47,158 nt of DNA, taken from positions 1 through 47,158 of the forward strand of contig JANXSD010000125.1 of assembly GCA_025352785.1 (NCBI GenBank). The letters run 5' to 3'. Shown piece by piece: positions 1 to 9,642 of the stretch. Positions within the stretch are counted from its first letter, which is position 1, and the number at the start of each line of letters is the position of its first letter. The notes below the pieces were generated by a model that made no database searches, had not been told where the DNA came from, and saw only the letters and a program-made list of their open reading frames with translations. The position numbers and the translations under genes were made by a program. The stretch is from Bacteroidota bacterium. Lineage in GTDB: Bacteria > Bacteroidota > Bacteroidia > AKYH767-A > OLB10.

Positions 1-108
1 TCCAATCTACTTGTCCTTTTTCATCAATACTTCTTAAAAAAATAGTTCCGTAGGCAAAGGCTATGCAACGATTTTTTAAATCGTCTTGATAAAAAAATTA
101 CATCGCAT
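1..108 (-). pseudogene. Partial, probably frameshifted coding fragment at window edge
   Basis: On the minus strand the frame running off the window edge reads through to base 1 and includes the peptide AYGTIFLRSIDEKGQVDW. It loosely resembles BNR/Ycf48-type propeller repeats (pattern GTI..RS.D..G..W), but this is only a resemblance. An ATG at 106-108 opens in another frame and enters the coding frame only if one base is added to the T7 run at 91-97. The fragment is therefore either a frameshifted gene or a decayed remnant. Bases 16-100 are similar to 19785-19868 in the opposite orientation. Most of the gene, if real, lies outside the window, and I do not assign a function. Confidence 0.35.
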
Positions 109-248
109 CTTTGGACTAAAATATATTTGCAATTGGTATTAAATACGAGTACTCCATTTTATAGATCTCTTAATTGGAACTCAATAATATGGATTTCGAT
201 AATTAATATTAACTATTAATTTAATTGGGGGTACTAGTAATCAATAAT

Positions 249-1343
249 TTAAGGAAGCCTCTCAGTAAGATAGAGGTATGGTTCTATAAAATGATGAACA
301 AAGATATTCTCTTTACTATCAGGGAAAAGTTTATAATAGGCATCGTCGGCTTTAAGGATTATGAAGTTTCCTGCGCGTGTATAATTTGTTGTATTTGCAT
401 ATAATGGCTCAACAAATTGTGGTAATGTTTTGTGAACAAATTTGAATGCTTTACTTCCTAAATATTTTTCATATTGTCGATGTGCTTTTTGCGATGGTCG
501 ATTTAGTTTATTGTAAACATGTTTTAGAACTAAATTGATTGGGAATTTTTGTCGCTTGAAAAGTTTTTTTGCATCAGTAAAAGGATTGGTATTATTAATA
601 TCAGAAACGATCTGAATCGACATTGGCGTTTCAGGAACCCAATCAGCAGTACTTACAATATTGAAAGCCCATCCACCTGCTGTTGTACTTTCATAATCAT
701 AAGCAAAGTATAGGTTACCAGGTTTAGGTGCTGCACTGCAGTATGTTTTTAATCGAATATCATTAGGAAGGATATTTCTTTTTATCAAATCATACAAGTG
801 AGCGGTTAATAAATAATCAATTCCACCACCTTGGCTATGTCCTAATAAAATATAATTTTTAATTCCTTTTTTATAGCAAGAATCAATTTTAGGAATGATG
901 TCGTTTGCGAGAAATCCTGTTGCTACGAGCCAACCAACGTGAACTGTCGCTTTAGGATTATCTGCAACATGATAGTTGAATTTCAAGCTATCATTTAATA
1001 TTAATTCTCCTTGAGCGGGAACCATTGCCGAATAAAAATTTGCTAGCCAACTTAATGCATTTCCATTTGTTCCCCTTATACTAATCACAGCAATGGAGTC
1101 ATCATTAATCCATAAGTCCCAACGATTATCAAGCCCCATCGTAGGAGAGCGATATACCATTTTAAAATTTTCAGGATATGGAATATTGTGTTTATATTTT
1201 TCCCTATTTACTTGATAGGTTGTAATTTTTAACATCTCGATATACTCCTGTTTATCAAATCCCGGCTTTAACTTTTGCGCGTTTGAAGATTGATTAGAAA
1301 AAGAAAAAATTATTATTATTAAGAATAAATTACGTGCTTTCAT
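249..1343 (-). CDS. Secreted class 3 lipase-like alpha/beta hydrolase
   Basis: This 364-residue protein starts with a signal peptide (hydrophobic 5-15, likely cleavage after SNA at about residue 22), so it should be exported. The nucleophile elbow GHSQGGG has Ser170 in a GxSxG motif. An RGT motif at 90-92 matches the oxyanion-hole strand of class 3 lipases. A NIVSTADWVPETP stretch near residue 230 is a good candidate for the catalytic Asp. The family hydrolyses ester bonds of acylglycerols or similar lipids; the substrate here is unknown. It stands alone, downstream of the ALDH7 gene and separated from it by a strong hairpin. The start is the ATG directly before the signal peptide. Confidence 0.8.
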   Translation of the reverse strand: MKARNLFLIIIIFSFSNQSSNAQKLKPGFDKQEYIEMLKITTYQVNREKYKHNIPYPENFKMVYRSPTMGLDNRWDLWINDDSIAVISIRGTNGNALSWLANFYSAMVPAQGELILNDSLKFNYHVADNPKATVHVGWLVATGFLANDIIPKIDSCYKKGIKNYILLGHSQGGGIDYLLTAHLYDLIKRNILPNDIRLKTYCSAAPKPGNLYFAYDYESTTAGGWAFNIVSTADWVPETPMSIQIVSDINNTNPFTDAKKLFKRQKFPINLVLKHVYNKLNRPSQKAHRQYEKYLGSKAFKFVHKTLPQFVEPLYANTTNYTRAGNFIILKADDAYYKLFPDSKENIFVHHFIEPYLYLTERLP

Positions 1344-1436
1344 TTAATAAATGACATTTTTATTAGAACAATTTTATAGGGAGGTAACAATTTTTTTCTA
1401 AACTTGTTTACGCCGAAATTAAATTTAAATATAACA

Positions 1437-1473
1437 AAAAGCTGATCATGGAAATAAATCCATGATCAGCTTT
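1437..1473 (-). terminator. Rho-independent-type terminator of the ALDH7 gene
   Basis: There is a perfect 14-base inverted repeat (1438-1451 with 1460-1473) and an 8-base loop AAATAAAT. Read on the minus strand it lies 20 bases beyond the ALDH7 stop codon and is followed by a T-rich run (TTTTTG). It should end ALDH7 transcription before the lipase gene. Confidence 0.75.
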
Positions 1474-1492
1474 CATTTAATGCATAACGTTT

Positions 1493-3058
1493 TTAGAAAT
1501 CAAATTTTATTCCTTGTGCCAATGGAAGTTCTGTTGAATAATTTACAGTATTGGTTTGGCGACGCATATAAATTTTCCAGCTATCAGATCCTGATTCTCT
1601 TCCTCCGCCGGTTTCTTTCTCTCCACCGAATGCCCCACCAATTTCTGCACCTGATGTTCCGATATTAATGTTTGCGATTCCGCAATCTGAACCTTCAGGA
1701 CATAAGAAAGCTTCTGCTTCCAACATATCTCTGGTAAAAATAGACGATGACAATCCTTGAGGAACATCATTTTGCATTGCAATTGCTTCATCAATAGTTT
1801 TATATTTCATCAAATATAAAATTGGTGCAAATGTTTCTTCTTGAACGATATGAAAACTATTTTTAGCTTCGATCAAACAAGGAACAACATAACATCCTGA
1901 TTCGTATCCATCGCCACTTAATACTTCACCACCAAAAACAACTTTACCACCTTCTTGTTTTGCTTTTTCTATTGCATTCGTAAAGTCATTCACTGCATTT
2001 GTATCGATTAAAGGACCAACTAATGTTTTTGCAGCTAACGGATGTCCAATGCGAATATGTGTGTATGCAGTTTTTAATTTCTCCACAAAGCCAGTATAAA
2101 TACTTTCATGAATTATCAATCTGCGAGTTGTAGTACAGCGTTGTCCTGCTGTTCCTGCTGCGCCAAATAATGTTGCACGCAATGCCATATCAAGATCTGC
2201 TTTTTCGCTGATGATAATTGCATTATTACCTCCTAATTCCAATAAAGCTTTCCCTAATCGTTCGCCAACAATTTTTCCTACACGACGACCCACTCTAGTT
2301 GAACCAGTTGCAGAAATTAATGGAACACGTTTATCAGCAAGGAAATTATCCCCAACATATTTAGAACCACCTGCAACAAGATTTACAACACCTTCAGGCA
2401 CTTCATTTTTCTTCAACACATCTTGAATAATATGATGAACAGCGATGGAACACAACATCACTTTTGAACTTGGTTTCCATACAACAACATCTCCACACAC
2501 CATTGCTAACATCGCATTCCAACTCCAAACTGCCACTGGAAAATTGAATGCTGAAATCACCCCAACGATTCCCATTGGATGCCATTGTTCAAACATACGG
2601 TGACGAACACGTTCACTTGCCATTGTTAATCCGTATAGTTGACGAGAAAGACCAACTGCAAAATCGCAGATATCGATCATCTCTTGAACCTCACCTAATC
2701 CTTCTTGATAAATTTTCCCCATCTCATACGACACTAATCTTCCGAGCGGTTCTTTATTTGCGCGTAATGCATCACCAATCTGACGAACAATTTCGCCTCG
2801 TTTAGGAGCTGGAACCATTCTCCATGTTTTAAATGCTTCTTGTGAGGTGAGAATAATTTTTTCATAATCATCGGCTGTTGCCTGCTGAATTTTAGCAATC
2901 AGTGCTCCGTCTGCTGGCGAATAAGATTCAATGATATCACCTGATGTGTTGAGCCATTTTGTGCCTGTACAAGCACCGTTATTTATTTCCTGAATACCCA
3001 ATTGTTTTAGTGTTTCAGCAATTTGGAAGTCGTTTGCAACCATCGTTTCCTGTTTCAT
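1493..3058 (-). CDS. ALDH7-family dehydrogenase (2-aminoadipate semialdehyde / piperideine-6-carboxylate type)
   Basis: This is a complete 521-residue aldehyde dehydrogenase. The general base lies in LELGGNNA (Glu274) and the catalytic Cys in GTAGQRCTT (Cys308). LELGGNNA, in place of the usual LELGGK, is characteristic of the ALDH7/antiquitin group. Members of this group oxidise 2-aminoadipate 6-semialdehyde (in equilibrium with piperideine-6-carboxylate) to 2-aminoadipate with NAD+, a late step of lysine degradation. The substrate is inferred from the family. The protein is cytoplasmic with no signal peptide. It is a single-gene unit: a TAACTTTG box lies 25 bases upstream of the ATG and a hairpin terminator follows the stop. 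No other lysine-degradation gene is nearby. Confidence 0.88.
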   Translation of the reverse strand: MKQETMVANDFQIAETLKQLGIQEINNGACTGTKWLNTSGDIIESYSPADGALIAKIQQATADDYEKIILTSQEAFKTWRMVPAPKRGEIVRQIGDALRANKEPLGRLVSYEMGKIYQEGLGEVQEMIDICDFAVGLSRQLYGLTMASERVRHRMFEQWHPMGIVGVISAFNFPVAVWSWNAMLAMVCGDVVVWKPSSKVMLCSIAVHHIIQDVLKKNEVPEGVVNLVAGGSKYVGDNFLADKRVPLISATGSTRVGRRVGKIVGERLGKALLELGGNNAIIISEKADLDMALRATLFGAAGTAGQRCTTTRRLIIHESIYTGFVEKLKTAYTHIRIGHPLAAKTLVGPLIDTNAVNDFTNAIEKAKQEGGKVVFGGEVLSGDGYESGCYVVPCLIEAKNSFHIVQEETFAPILYLMKYKTIDEAIAMQNDVPQGLSSSIFTRDMLEAEAFLCPEGSDCGIANINIGTSGAEIGGAFGGEKETGGGRESGSDSWKIYMRRQTNTVNYSTELPLAQGIKFDF

Positions 3059-3362
3059 GAATTCTTAGTTTTTTAAGCGCTGCAAAGTTACAAATAATAA
3101 GAGGTAGAAATACATTTCCTATCCTCTTGAACAATTAAAAACTAGTTTTTTACAATATCCATGAAAATCAATGATTGAACATCTGCCCTTTTAACCCATT
3201 CACATCAAAAAATGCCTTATTCAGATGCCATTTTTAAAAGTGATATCAAAATTAAACTATCTTGTACTTATTAAAATGAATGCTTAGTAGAAACTAATTA
3301 TGAAGTTCTTATCAAGAGAAATTAATCACCTTTCATAATTGTATCAGCTAGAAAATGTCATC
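3059..3362. other. Divergent intergenic region
   Basis: About 300 AT-rich bases lie between the ALDH7 gene and the divergently transcribed surface-protein gene. Apart from the ALDH7 -7 box, I find no convincing promoter for the plus-strand gene and no open frame or structured RNA. Confidence 0.5.
3083..3090 (-). promoter_or_regulatory. -7 box (TAACTTTG) for the ALDH7 gene
   Basis: This is a perfect match to the Bacteroidota TAnnTTTG box, with 24 bases between it and the ATG at 3058. I see no clear TTTG partner at the -33 position. Confidence 0.5.
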
Positions 3363-6300
3363 ATGTTTCAACGAAATTATTTTTTTTATTATGTAATTTG
3401 TATCCTCTGCTTTTGCGGATTGAAAAGTCATGCTCAATTAACAGTAACACCATCCATTTCTGCGTATCAGATGGCTACGATAATTGCTGGTCCTGGCGTC
3501 ACTGTTTTTAATGCTTCGTATGTTGGAATGCCAATTGCTTCAGGGAGTTTTAGCTCTACAGGAACAGTTTTAGGTCTTAATTCTGGAATTGTACTTACTA
3601 CTGGTGAAGCTGTACAATCAATTGGCCCAAACAATGATGATGCTTCGAGTACGGCCTTTAATTCCATTGGTGATAGTGACCTTGAATCGCTTACAGGAAT
3701 ACAAACTTTTGATGCAGCCGTTTTAGAATTTGATTTTATACCACAAAGTGATACACTAACATTTCGTTATGTTTTTGCGAGTGAAGAATATCCTGAATAC
3801 GTATGTTCGGAGTTCAATGATTTATTTGGATTTTTTATTAGTGGCCCAGGCATAGTTGGGAAATCAAATTTAGCATTGATTCCAGGTACCACATCGCCAG
3901 TTGCAATAAATACTATTAATAATGGGAGTATTGGCACATCTATCAATGGGCCACCCAGCACAAATTGTGGCCTAGCTAATGCTGCTTTTTACATCGACAA
4001 TACTGGAGGTATAGATATTCAGTATGATGGGTTAACAACCATCTTTACAGCAGAAAAATTTGTAACGAAATGTCTTACCTACCATTTAAAAATTGCGATT
4101 GCAGATGGCGCTGATTCTGCGCTTAATTCAGGAGTGTTTATTGAAGCCGGAAGTTTGTCATCGACACCGATTGTTACTGCAGGAATTGATTTGAATGCTT
4201 GTGTTAATTTAAATTCTTTTATTGGTGGGGCATCAACAATCGGATGGAATTATACTTGGAATCCTTCATTAGGATTAAATAATGCAGCAATTTCAAATCC
4301 GAGCATAATGTTAACAAACAATACAACTTTGCCTGTAAGTTATAACTATGTAGTTACTGCTGATAATGGTACGACTTGTATTTTGCATGATACCGTTGTT
4401 GTAACGATAAACCCATTTCCGACATCTCCATTTTCTGTTTCAACACTTTCAATATGTCAAGGCGATACGGTAAACATTAATTATTCAGGAAACACACTTA
4501 CAGGAAATTATAATTGGAATTTTACTGGAGGAATTATTATTTTAGGAACAGGAGTTGGACCCTATAAAATTGCGTATCCTAATTCAGGAAATTATCCAAT
4601 AGCATTATCTGTTTCAAATAGTACCTGTATTTCCGCTGCAAGTAATCAAGTTGTTCATGTAAAAGCTGCACCTAATAGTACTTTTTTAATTCCATCAAGA
4701 GTTTGTTCGAACGATATTTTTAATGCAAGTTACATTGGAAATTATATTAGCACTACTGCAAATTACTCATGGAACTTTGGGTCAAGTACGATACTTTCAG
4801 GATCAGGAAAAGGACCCTATCAACTTAATGCCATCGGTAGCGGAATCTCCAATTATTCATTGACAGTTTCTGATAGTGGTTGTACAACGTCAAGTATAAA
4901 ACCGATAACAATAAATGCTTTGCCCGTTGCTTCCATCAGTGCAATACCTGATTTTTGTACAGGTGATACCATTACTATAAATTATACTGGAACCGGAAGT
5001 GCCATTTCAATATATAATTGGGACTTAGGAAATGGACATTTAATTTCAGGGTCCGGTGGTGGTCCTTATCAAATATTTTGGTCAAATCAATTCAGTGATT
5101 CCGTAAAAGTTATTGTTAATGATAACGGATGTATTGATACCGCTTTCACTCTTTTCCATTCCTATCAACAACCGATTGCTGCGTTATCATTTACTCCTTC
5201 TATCTGCGAATTAGCCAAAATTGCTGTTACGTTTAATGGTAGTGCCGCAGCTGGATCAGTTTACACTTGGATGCTGAATAATCCATTTTCACAACAAGGA
5301 AGTGGGGCTGGCCCAATCGTGGCTAATTGGAATTCTCCAGGTAAAAAGGCAATATCATTAACGATCAATAATCATGGCTGTACCTCATCCGTAATAGATA
5401 CCCTTACAGTTTTACCTAATCCCATTGCTTCAATAACTTCTGTATCGAAACTTTGCACTAACGATTCACTTGTTATTAGTTCCACTAGTATTGCAAGTAC
5501 GAATGCAATTTACAACTGGAATTTTGGAAATGCTCAATCTCTTTTTGGATCCGGACAAGGACCCTATAATTTGAAATGGAATACTCAACGTAGAGATTCG
5601 ATTCAACTTATTATAAATGATAATGGATGTCGTGATACTGCGTTTAAAATTGTCGATGTTTATCAACAACCAGTAGCAATAATAAATACTCCATTTGCAT
5701 TATGTGAAAAAGAAAAAGGTTCTATATCATTTGTGGGATCAGCATTTACTGGAACAGTATTTAACTGGTCGTTTAGTAATCCTAGTTCTCAAATTGGAGC
5801 TGGACCCTACCTTACTAGTTGGAATAATGCAGGAATAAAAACTATTCGACTTTCGCTAAATAATAATGGTTGTATAGATACTATTAGTGCGAAGATTAAA
5901 ATAAATCCTAATCCTATTTCCCAGTTTACTGCTGATGGAGTTTGCAATGGTTTCCCTGTAATGTTTCATGATACCAGCAGTATCCTAGGAAGCACGATAA
6001 CAAATAATAGTTGGAACTTTGGAGATGCTCAATCAACAACAAATATCCCGAATCCCATCCATTATTATGCAAAGGATTCTACCTACAATGCTGAATTAAT
6101 AGTTCAATCAATTGAGGGATGCAAGGACACAATTAGTAAACTAATTACAATATATGCAAAACCAATTGCGCAATTTTATTCAGATACAGTATGCCAAGGA
6201 ACAGCAACTACTTTAAATGATTTAAGTACCGTTATTAATAGCACTATTAATAAATGGAAATGGATGACAGGAGATGGTGATTCAATAAATTTAAAAAATC

Positions 6301-7181
6301 CAAATCACATTTATTCAGCAGCCGGAATCTTTACTACATCGTTAGTTGTTACAACACTTCATGGCTGTGCGGATACTATCATCCATCCTACGAGAGTGTG
6401 GTATTTACCTACTACTTCATTTATACCAATATCAACATCTGGCTGTCAGCCACTACTTGTGAACTTTAACAATACATCAATTTCAGTAGATGGTTCCATT
6501 TCATTAATACAATGGGAATTTGGTGATGGAGAGGGAGATTCCATAAATAACCCTTCACACTTATACAACAGCTCTGGTAATTATACTGTTTCATTATTTG
6601 CGACTACAAATTTAGGATGTAAGAATGATACTGTAATAAATAATTGTGTTACTGTTTTTCCAAAACCAGAGGCCTCATTTTATTATACACCAACGGAACC
6701 GGATATGCTATTTCCAAAAATGTTTTTCATAAACACATCAACGTATAATACAATAAATAAATGGATCTTTTCAGATGGTGCTACATCCATAGTTGAAAGT
6801 CCGGATCATACTTATAAAAATTCTGGCATTTACCCGGTAACTTTATATGTTACAAGTGATGATGGATGTAAAGACACCTCAGAGCAAATCATTACTATAA
6901 AAAATGTTTTTACAATTTATATACCGAATGCATTTACACCAAACAACGATATAGTGAATGATCAATTTATTGTACTTGGATATGGAATCACTTCCTATGC
7001 AATAAATATTTTTGATCGATGGGGGAAATTAATATTTTCAAGTGACTCGATGATTAATTCATGGGATGGAACTATAAATGGAAAAGAAGCTCCTGAAGAC
7101 ACTTATGTCTACCAAATAAACATTCGTGACTTCACCACAATGAAGCACGAATACGTTGGTCGTGTTTCAATAATTCGATAA
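3363..7181 (+). CDS. T9SS type B surface protein with choice-of-anchor L and PKD/Ig-like domains
   Basis: I chose the ATG at 3363 because it directly precedes a signal peptide (hydrophobic core, then SHAQ); an upstream TTG at 3339 only adds eight residues. The first third carries a choice-of-anchor L domain, visible from the acidic motif ASEEYPEYVCSEFNDLFGFF. About six Ig-like modules follow, each with a Cys near its start and a GxGxGPY motif. Then come PKD domains (motif W.FGDG) and finally a CHU_C / gliding-motility-associated C-terminal domain beginning IYIPNAFTPNNDIVND. That C-terminal domain is the type B T9SS sorting signal, so the protein is expected to be secreted and held at the cell surface or released. 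Proteins of this kind act in adhesion or gliding; the ligand is unknown. Confidence 0.88.
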   Translation: MFQRNYFFYYVICILCFCGLKSHAQLTVTPSISAYQMATIIAGPGVTVFNASYVGMPIASGSFSSTGTVLGLNSGIVLTTGEAVQSIGPNNDDASSTAFNSIGDSDLESLTGIQTFDAAVLEFDFIPQSDTLTFRYVFASEEYPEYVCSEFNDLFGFFISGPGIVGKSNLALIPGTTSPVAINTINNGSIGTSINGPPSTNCGLANAAFYIDNTGGIDIQYDGLTTIFTAEKFVTKCLTYHLKIAIADGADSALNSGVFIEAGSLSSTPIVTAGIDLNACVNLNSFIGGASTIGWNYTWNPSLGLNNAAISNPSIMLTNNTTLPVSYNYVVTADNGTTCILHDTVVVTINPFPTSPFSVSTLSICQGDTVNINYSGNTLTGNYNWNFTGGIIILGTGVGPYKIAYPNSGNYPIALSVSNSTCISAASNQVVHVKAAPNSTFLIPSRVCSNDIFNASYIGNYISTTANYSWNFGSSTILSGSGKGPYQLNAIGSGISNYSLTVSDSGCTTSSIKPITINALPVASISAIPDFCTGDTITINYTGTGSAISIYNWDLGNGHLISGSGGGPYQIFWSNQFSDSVKVIVNDNGCIDTAFTLFHSYQQPIAALSFTPSICELAKIAVTFNGSAAAGSVYTWMLNNPFSQQGSGAGPIVANWNSPGKKAISLTINNHGCTSSVIDTLTVLPNPIASITSVSKLCTNDSLVISSTSIASTNAIYNWNFGNAQSLFGSGQGPYNLKWNTQRRDSIQLIINDNGCRDTAFKIVDVYQQPVAIINTPFALCEKEKGSISFVGSAFTGTVFNWSFSNPSSQIGAGPYLTSWNNAGIKTIRLSLNNNGCIDTISAKIKINPNPISQFTADGVCNGFPVMFHDTSSILGSTITNNSWNFGDAQSTTNIPNPIHYYAKDSTYNAELIVQSIEGCKDTISKLITIYAKPIAQFYSDTVCQGTATTLNDLSTVINSTINKWKWMTGDGDSINLKNPNHIYSAAGIFTTSLVVTTLHGCADTIIHPTRVWYLPTTSFIPISTSGCQPLLVNFNNTSISVDGSISLIQWEFGDGEGDSINNPSHLYNSSGNYTVSLFATTNLGCKNDTVINNCVTVFPKPEASFYYTPTEPDMLFPKMFFINTSTYNTINKWIFSDGATSIVESPDHTYKNSGIYPVTLYVTSDDGCKDTSEQIITIKNVFTIYIPNAFTPNNDIVNDQFIVLGYGITSYAINIFDRWGKLIFSSDSMINSWDGTINGKEAPEDTYVYQINIRDFTTMKHEYVGRVSIIR

Positions 7182-7184
7182 TTA

Positions 7185-8048
7185 TTAATACACTTGAATT
7201 GAATACGAGTATGAAAATTCATCTTTTGGCTTGAGTGTAATAATTCCCTCTTTAGAAATTAATTCGTGGTTGCAATCCACTGAATCAGCTATACCATGCC
7301 AAGGTTCAATGCAAATAAAATTAGCGTCTTTTGCCGCCCATAAGCCTAAAAATGGTGGTCCATTCAAATTAAATTTCATCCCATGTGCATGATTTTTACT
7401 TTGAATTTGAATTGATGCACTATCAAAATTTTTAAATACTAATGCATCTTTTTCAAACAACTCCTTAGTGAGTGGGAGATCCTTCTTTTTATTTAAAAAC
7501 TCTTTGGAATCATCCATTAACAATCCTTTATCTAAAGACCAAATATCCGCAGTAACCTCTTTATCAAAAACCAATTTATAATCGTTGTAATTTTCATTTT
7601 CCATCAATGGAACTTTGAATGCTGGATGTGCTCCTATAGAAAAATACATATTCTCTGAATTAATATTTTCTACAACATAAGTTATAACTACAGTATTTTC
7701 ACGTAAAGCATATTCCACTTCTAAGTTAAAATGAAATGGATAAACTTTTAATGTTTCTTCATCGTGTGTTAATTTAAAGACAAGACGATTTGGGCCTTGT
7801 TCAATAAGTGAGAAATTTTTTTCCCTAGCAAAGCCATGTCTCGGCAATACAAATTTTTGATCATTATATTTAAAATAATTATCCTTCAGTTGACCAACGA
7901 TAGGAAATAATAATGGTGAATGCTTTGGCCAATTGCTACTAGCTTGCCACATATATTCAAGTTGATTGGCTTTGCGGAAAACACTACAAAGTTCAGCACC
8001 AAGAGGTTTTACCTTAATTTGTATCTGATCGTTTTGAAGAGTAATCAT
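7185..8048 (-). CDS. Aldose 1-epimerase family protein
   Basis: This 287-residue cytoplasmic protein resembles the LacX/YphB-like branch of the aldose-1-epimerase (galactose mutarotase) superfamily. The motifs PRHGFAR (about 88-94) and IGAHPAF (about 148-154) place the family's sugar-binding Arg and His residues, and a C-terminal CIEPWHGIAD segment is also typical. The family interconverts alpha and beta anomers of sugars or sugar phosphates; the substrate is not predictable. It lies 97 bases downstream of the ALDH8 gene on the same strand and may be cotranscribed. Its end nearly meets the end of the convergent surface-protein gene (3 bases between). Confidence 0.8.
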   Translation of the reverse strand: MITLQNDQIQIKVKPLGAELCSVFRKANQLEYMWQASSNWPKHSPLLFPIVGQLKDNYFKYNDQKFVLPRHGFAREKNFSLIEQGPNRLVFKLTHDEETLKVYPFHFNLEVEYALRENTVVITYVVENINSENMYFSIGAHPAFKVPLMENENYNDYKLVFDKEVTADIWSLDKGLLMDDSKEFLNKKKDLPLTKELFEKDALVFKNFDSASIQIQSKNHAHGMKFNLNGPPFLGLWAAKDANFICIEPWHGIADSVDCNHELISKEGIITLKPKDEFSYSYSIQVY

Positions 8049-8145
8049 GATAATTAATTTTTAAGAATTAGATTAGAAAATTCGATATAAATAATAGTGC
8101 CTATTTAACAAATAGAATTATTTGCGAGAAGTGTATTCATTGTTT

Positions 8146-9591
8146 CTAAGCTAAACGAATACAAACATTTTTTTCTTCTGTAAAAAACCTTAGTGCTTCA
8201 AAACCACCTTCACGACCGACACCAGAACTTTTTACTCCTCCAAAAGGAGTTCGTAAATCACGCAGCAACCAACAATTCACCCATACAATTCCTGAGTGTA
8301 ATCTAGCAGCAACAGTATGTGCACGCGTTAAATTCTCCGTCCATACAGTTGCTGCCAAACCATACGTCGTGCTATTTGCATACATTAAAACTTCGTCTAT
8401 TTCATCGAATGGTTGTATTGTAACAACTGGTCCAAATATCTCTTCTTGATTTGTTCGGCAATTATACGATAAGCCTTCGATAACAGTTGGCTCTAAAAAG
8501 TAACCGCTACTATTTTCACCCATTAATGATATTTGATTTCCACCACAAAGAATTTTCCCTCCTTCTTGTTTTGCTAAATCGATATAATATAAAACTTTTT
8601 CAAGATGTGGTTTTGATACAATTGCACCCAGCCAACTTTCATCTTGTAATGGATCTCCCACTTTTATTTTTTTTATTTCTTCAACAAATGCGTTTTTAAA
8701 TTTATCATAGATCGATCGTTCAATAAATATTCTCGACCCACACAAACATATCTCGCCTTGATTAGAAAAGGAAGAGCGAACAGTTGTCAACAAGGCTTTT
8801 TCAAAATCACAATCAGCAAAAATAATATTGGGATTTTTTCCACCTAACTCCAACGATAACTTTTTAAACATGGGTGCGGCAATGCGGGCAATATCTTCTC
8901 CTGTTTTTGTTCCACCAGTAAAAGAAATTGCGGGAATTTTTGGATGAGAGACAATTGCTTTTCCTACTTTATGTCCGTAGCCATGTACAATGTTTAATAC
9001 TCCTGGGGGAATGCCTGCTTCTATTGCCAACTCCGACAATAAAAAAGCTGTCATTGGTGTTATTTCAGAAGGCTTTGCAACAACGCAATTTCCTGAAGCC
9101 AATGCAGGTGCAATTTTCCAAGTGAAAAGATACAATGGAAGATTCCATGGCGAGATACATCCTGCGATTCCTACGGGTGTTCTCAAAGTATAATTTAGTG
9201 CCGTATCTCCCATCGAATGAGTTTCTGTTGAGAGATGCAAAGCAGCGGTAGCATAAAAATGAAAGTTAGCAACTGCTCGAGGAATATCTACTTGTCGCGC
9301 TAACCAAACGGGTTTTCCATTATCAATTGATTCAGCAATAGCAAAGCGTTCTATATGTTGACTGATAAGTTCACTAAGTTTAATTAATAACCCAGATCTT
9401 TTTTCGGAAGACATTGCACTCCATTTTGGAAAGGCTTTCGAAGCAGCACTAACAGCAAGTTCGACATCACGTTCATCACTATCAGGAATATAACAATAGA
9501 CTTTCCCCGTTGCTGGATTAATATTATCGATGTATTGATTACTTTGTGGAGCGACCAATTCACCATTAATATAATTTTGAATTTTCTGCAT
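8146..9591 (-). CDS. ALDH8-type aldehyde dehydrogenase (2-aminomuconate / 2-hydroxymuconate semialdehyde type)
   Basis: A full-length 481-residue NAD-dependent aldehyde dehydrogenase has general base Glu248 in LELGG and catalytic Cys282 in NQGEICLCGSRIF. The GEICLC sequence around the nucleophile is characteristic of the ALDH8 group, which includes 2-aminomuconate 6-semialdehyde dehydrogenase of the kynurenine pathway and 2-hydroxymuconate semialdehyde dehydrogenases. A 3-hydroxyanthranilate dioxygenase gene 5.7 kb away supports the kynurenine role by inference. A strong promoter sits between this gene and the efflux gene upstream, so it is probably transcribed independently of the pump. Confidence 0.85.
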   Translation of the reverse strand: MQKIQNYINGELVAPQSNQYIDNINPATGKVYCYIPDSDERDVELAVSAASKAFPKWSAMSSEKRSGLLIKLSELISQHIERFAIAESIDNGKPVWLARQVDIPRAVANFHFYATAALHLSTETHSMGDTALNYTLRTPVGIAGCISPWNLPLYLFTWKIAPALASGNCVVAKPSEITPMTAFLLSELAIEAGIPPGVLNIVHGYGHKVGKAIVSHPKIPAISFTGGTKTGEDIARIAAPMFKKLSLELGGKNPNIIFADCDFEKALLTTVRSSFSNQGEICLCGSRIFIERSIYDKFKNAFVEEIKKIKVGDPLQDESWLGAIVSKPHLEKVLYYIDLAKQEGGKILCGGNQISLMGENSSGYFLEPTVIEGLSYNCRTNQEEIFGPVVTIQPFDEIDEVLMYANSTTYGLAATVWTENLTRAHTVAARLHSGIVWVNCWLLRDLRTPFGGVKSSGVGREGGFEALRFFTEEKNVCIRLA

Positions 9592-9613
9592 AATGTTATT
9601 GCTATTGTTGCCT

Positions 9614-9642
9614 CAAAAATACACAGAATTCGCTTTACTCAA
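9614..9642 (-). promoter_or_regulatory. Promoter of the ALDH8 gene
   Basis: On the minus strand, TTG (9640-9642) is separated by 18 bases from a perfect TATTTTTG box (9614-9621), with 22 bases to the ATG at 9591. The -33 part overlaps the end of the emrB-like gene. It would uncouple ALDH8 from the efflux operon. Confidence 0.6.

Noticed and set aside
122-129. Perfect TATATTTG box on the plus strand
   Set aside because: No -33 element at proper spacing and no gene downstream on that strand; the next plus-strand ATG opens only a few codons.
3180-3240. AAAAATG/CATTTTT hairpin in the region before the surface-protein gene
   Set aside because: The stem is only 7 AT-rich pairs and no gene ends there, so chance is the simplest explanation.
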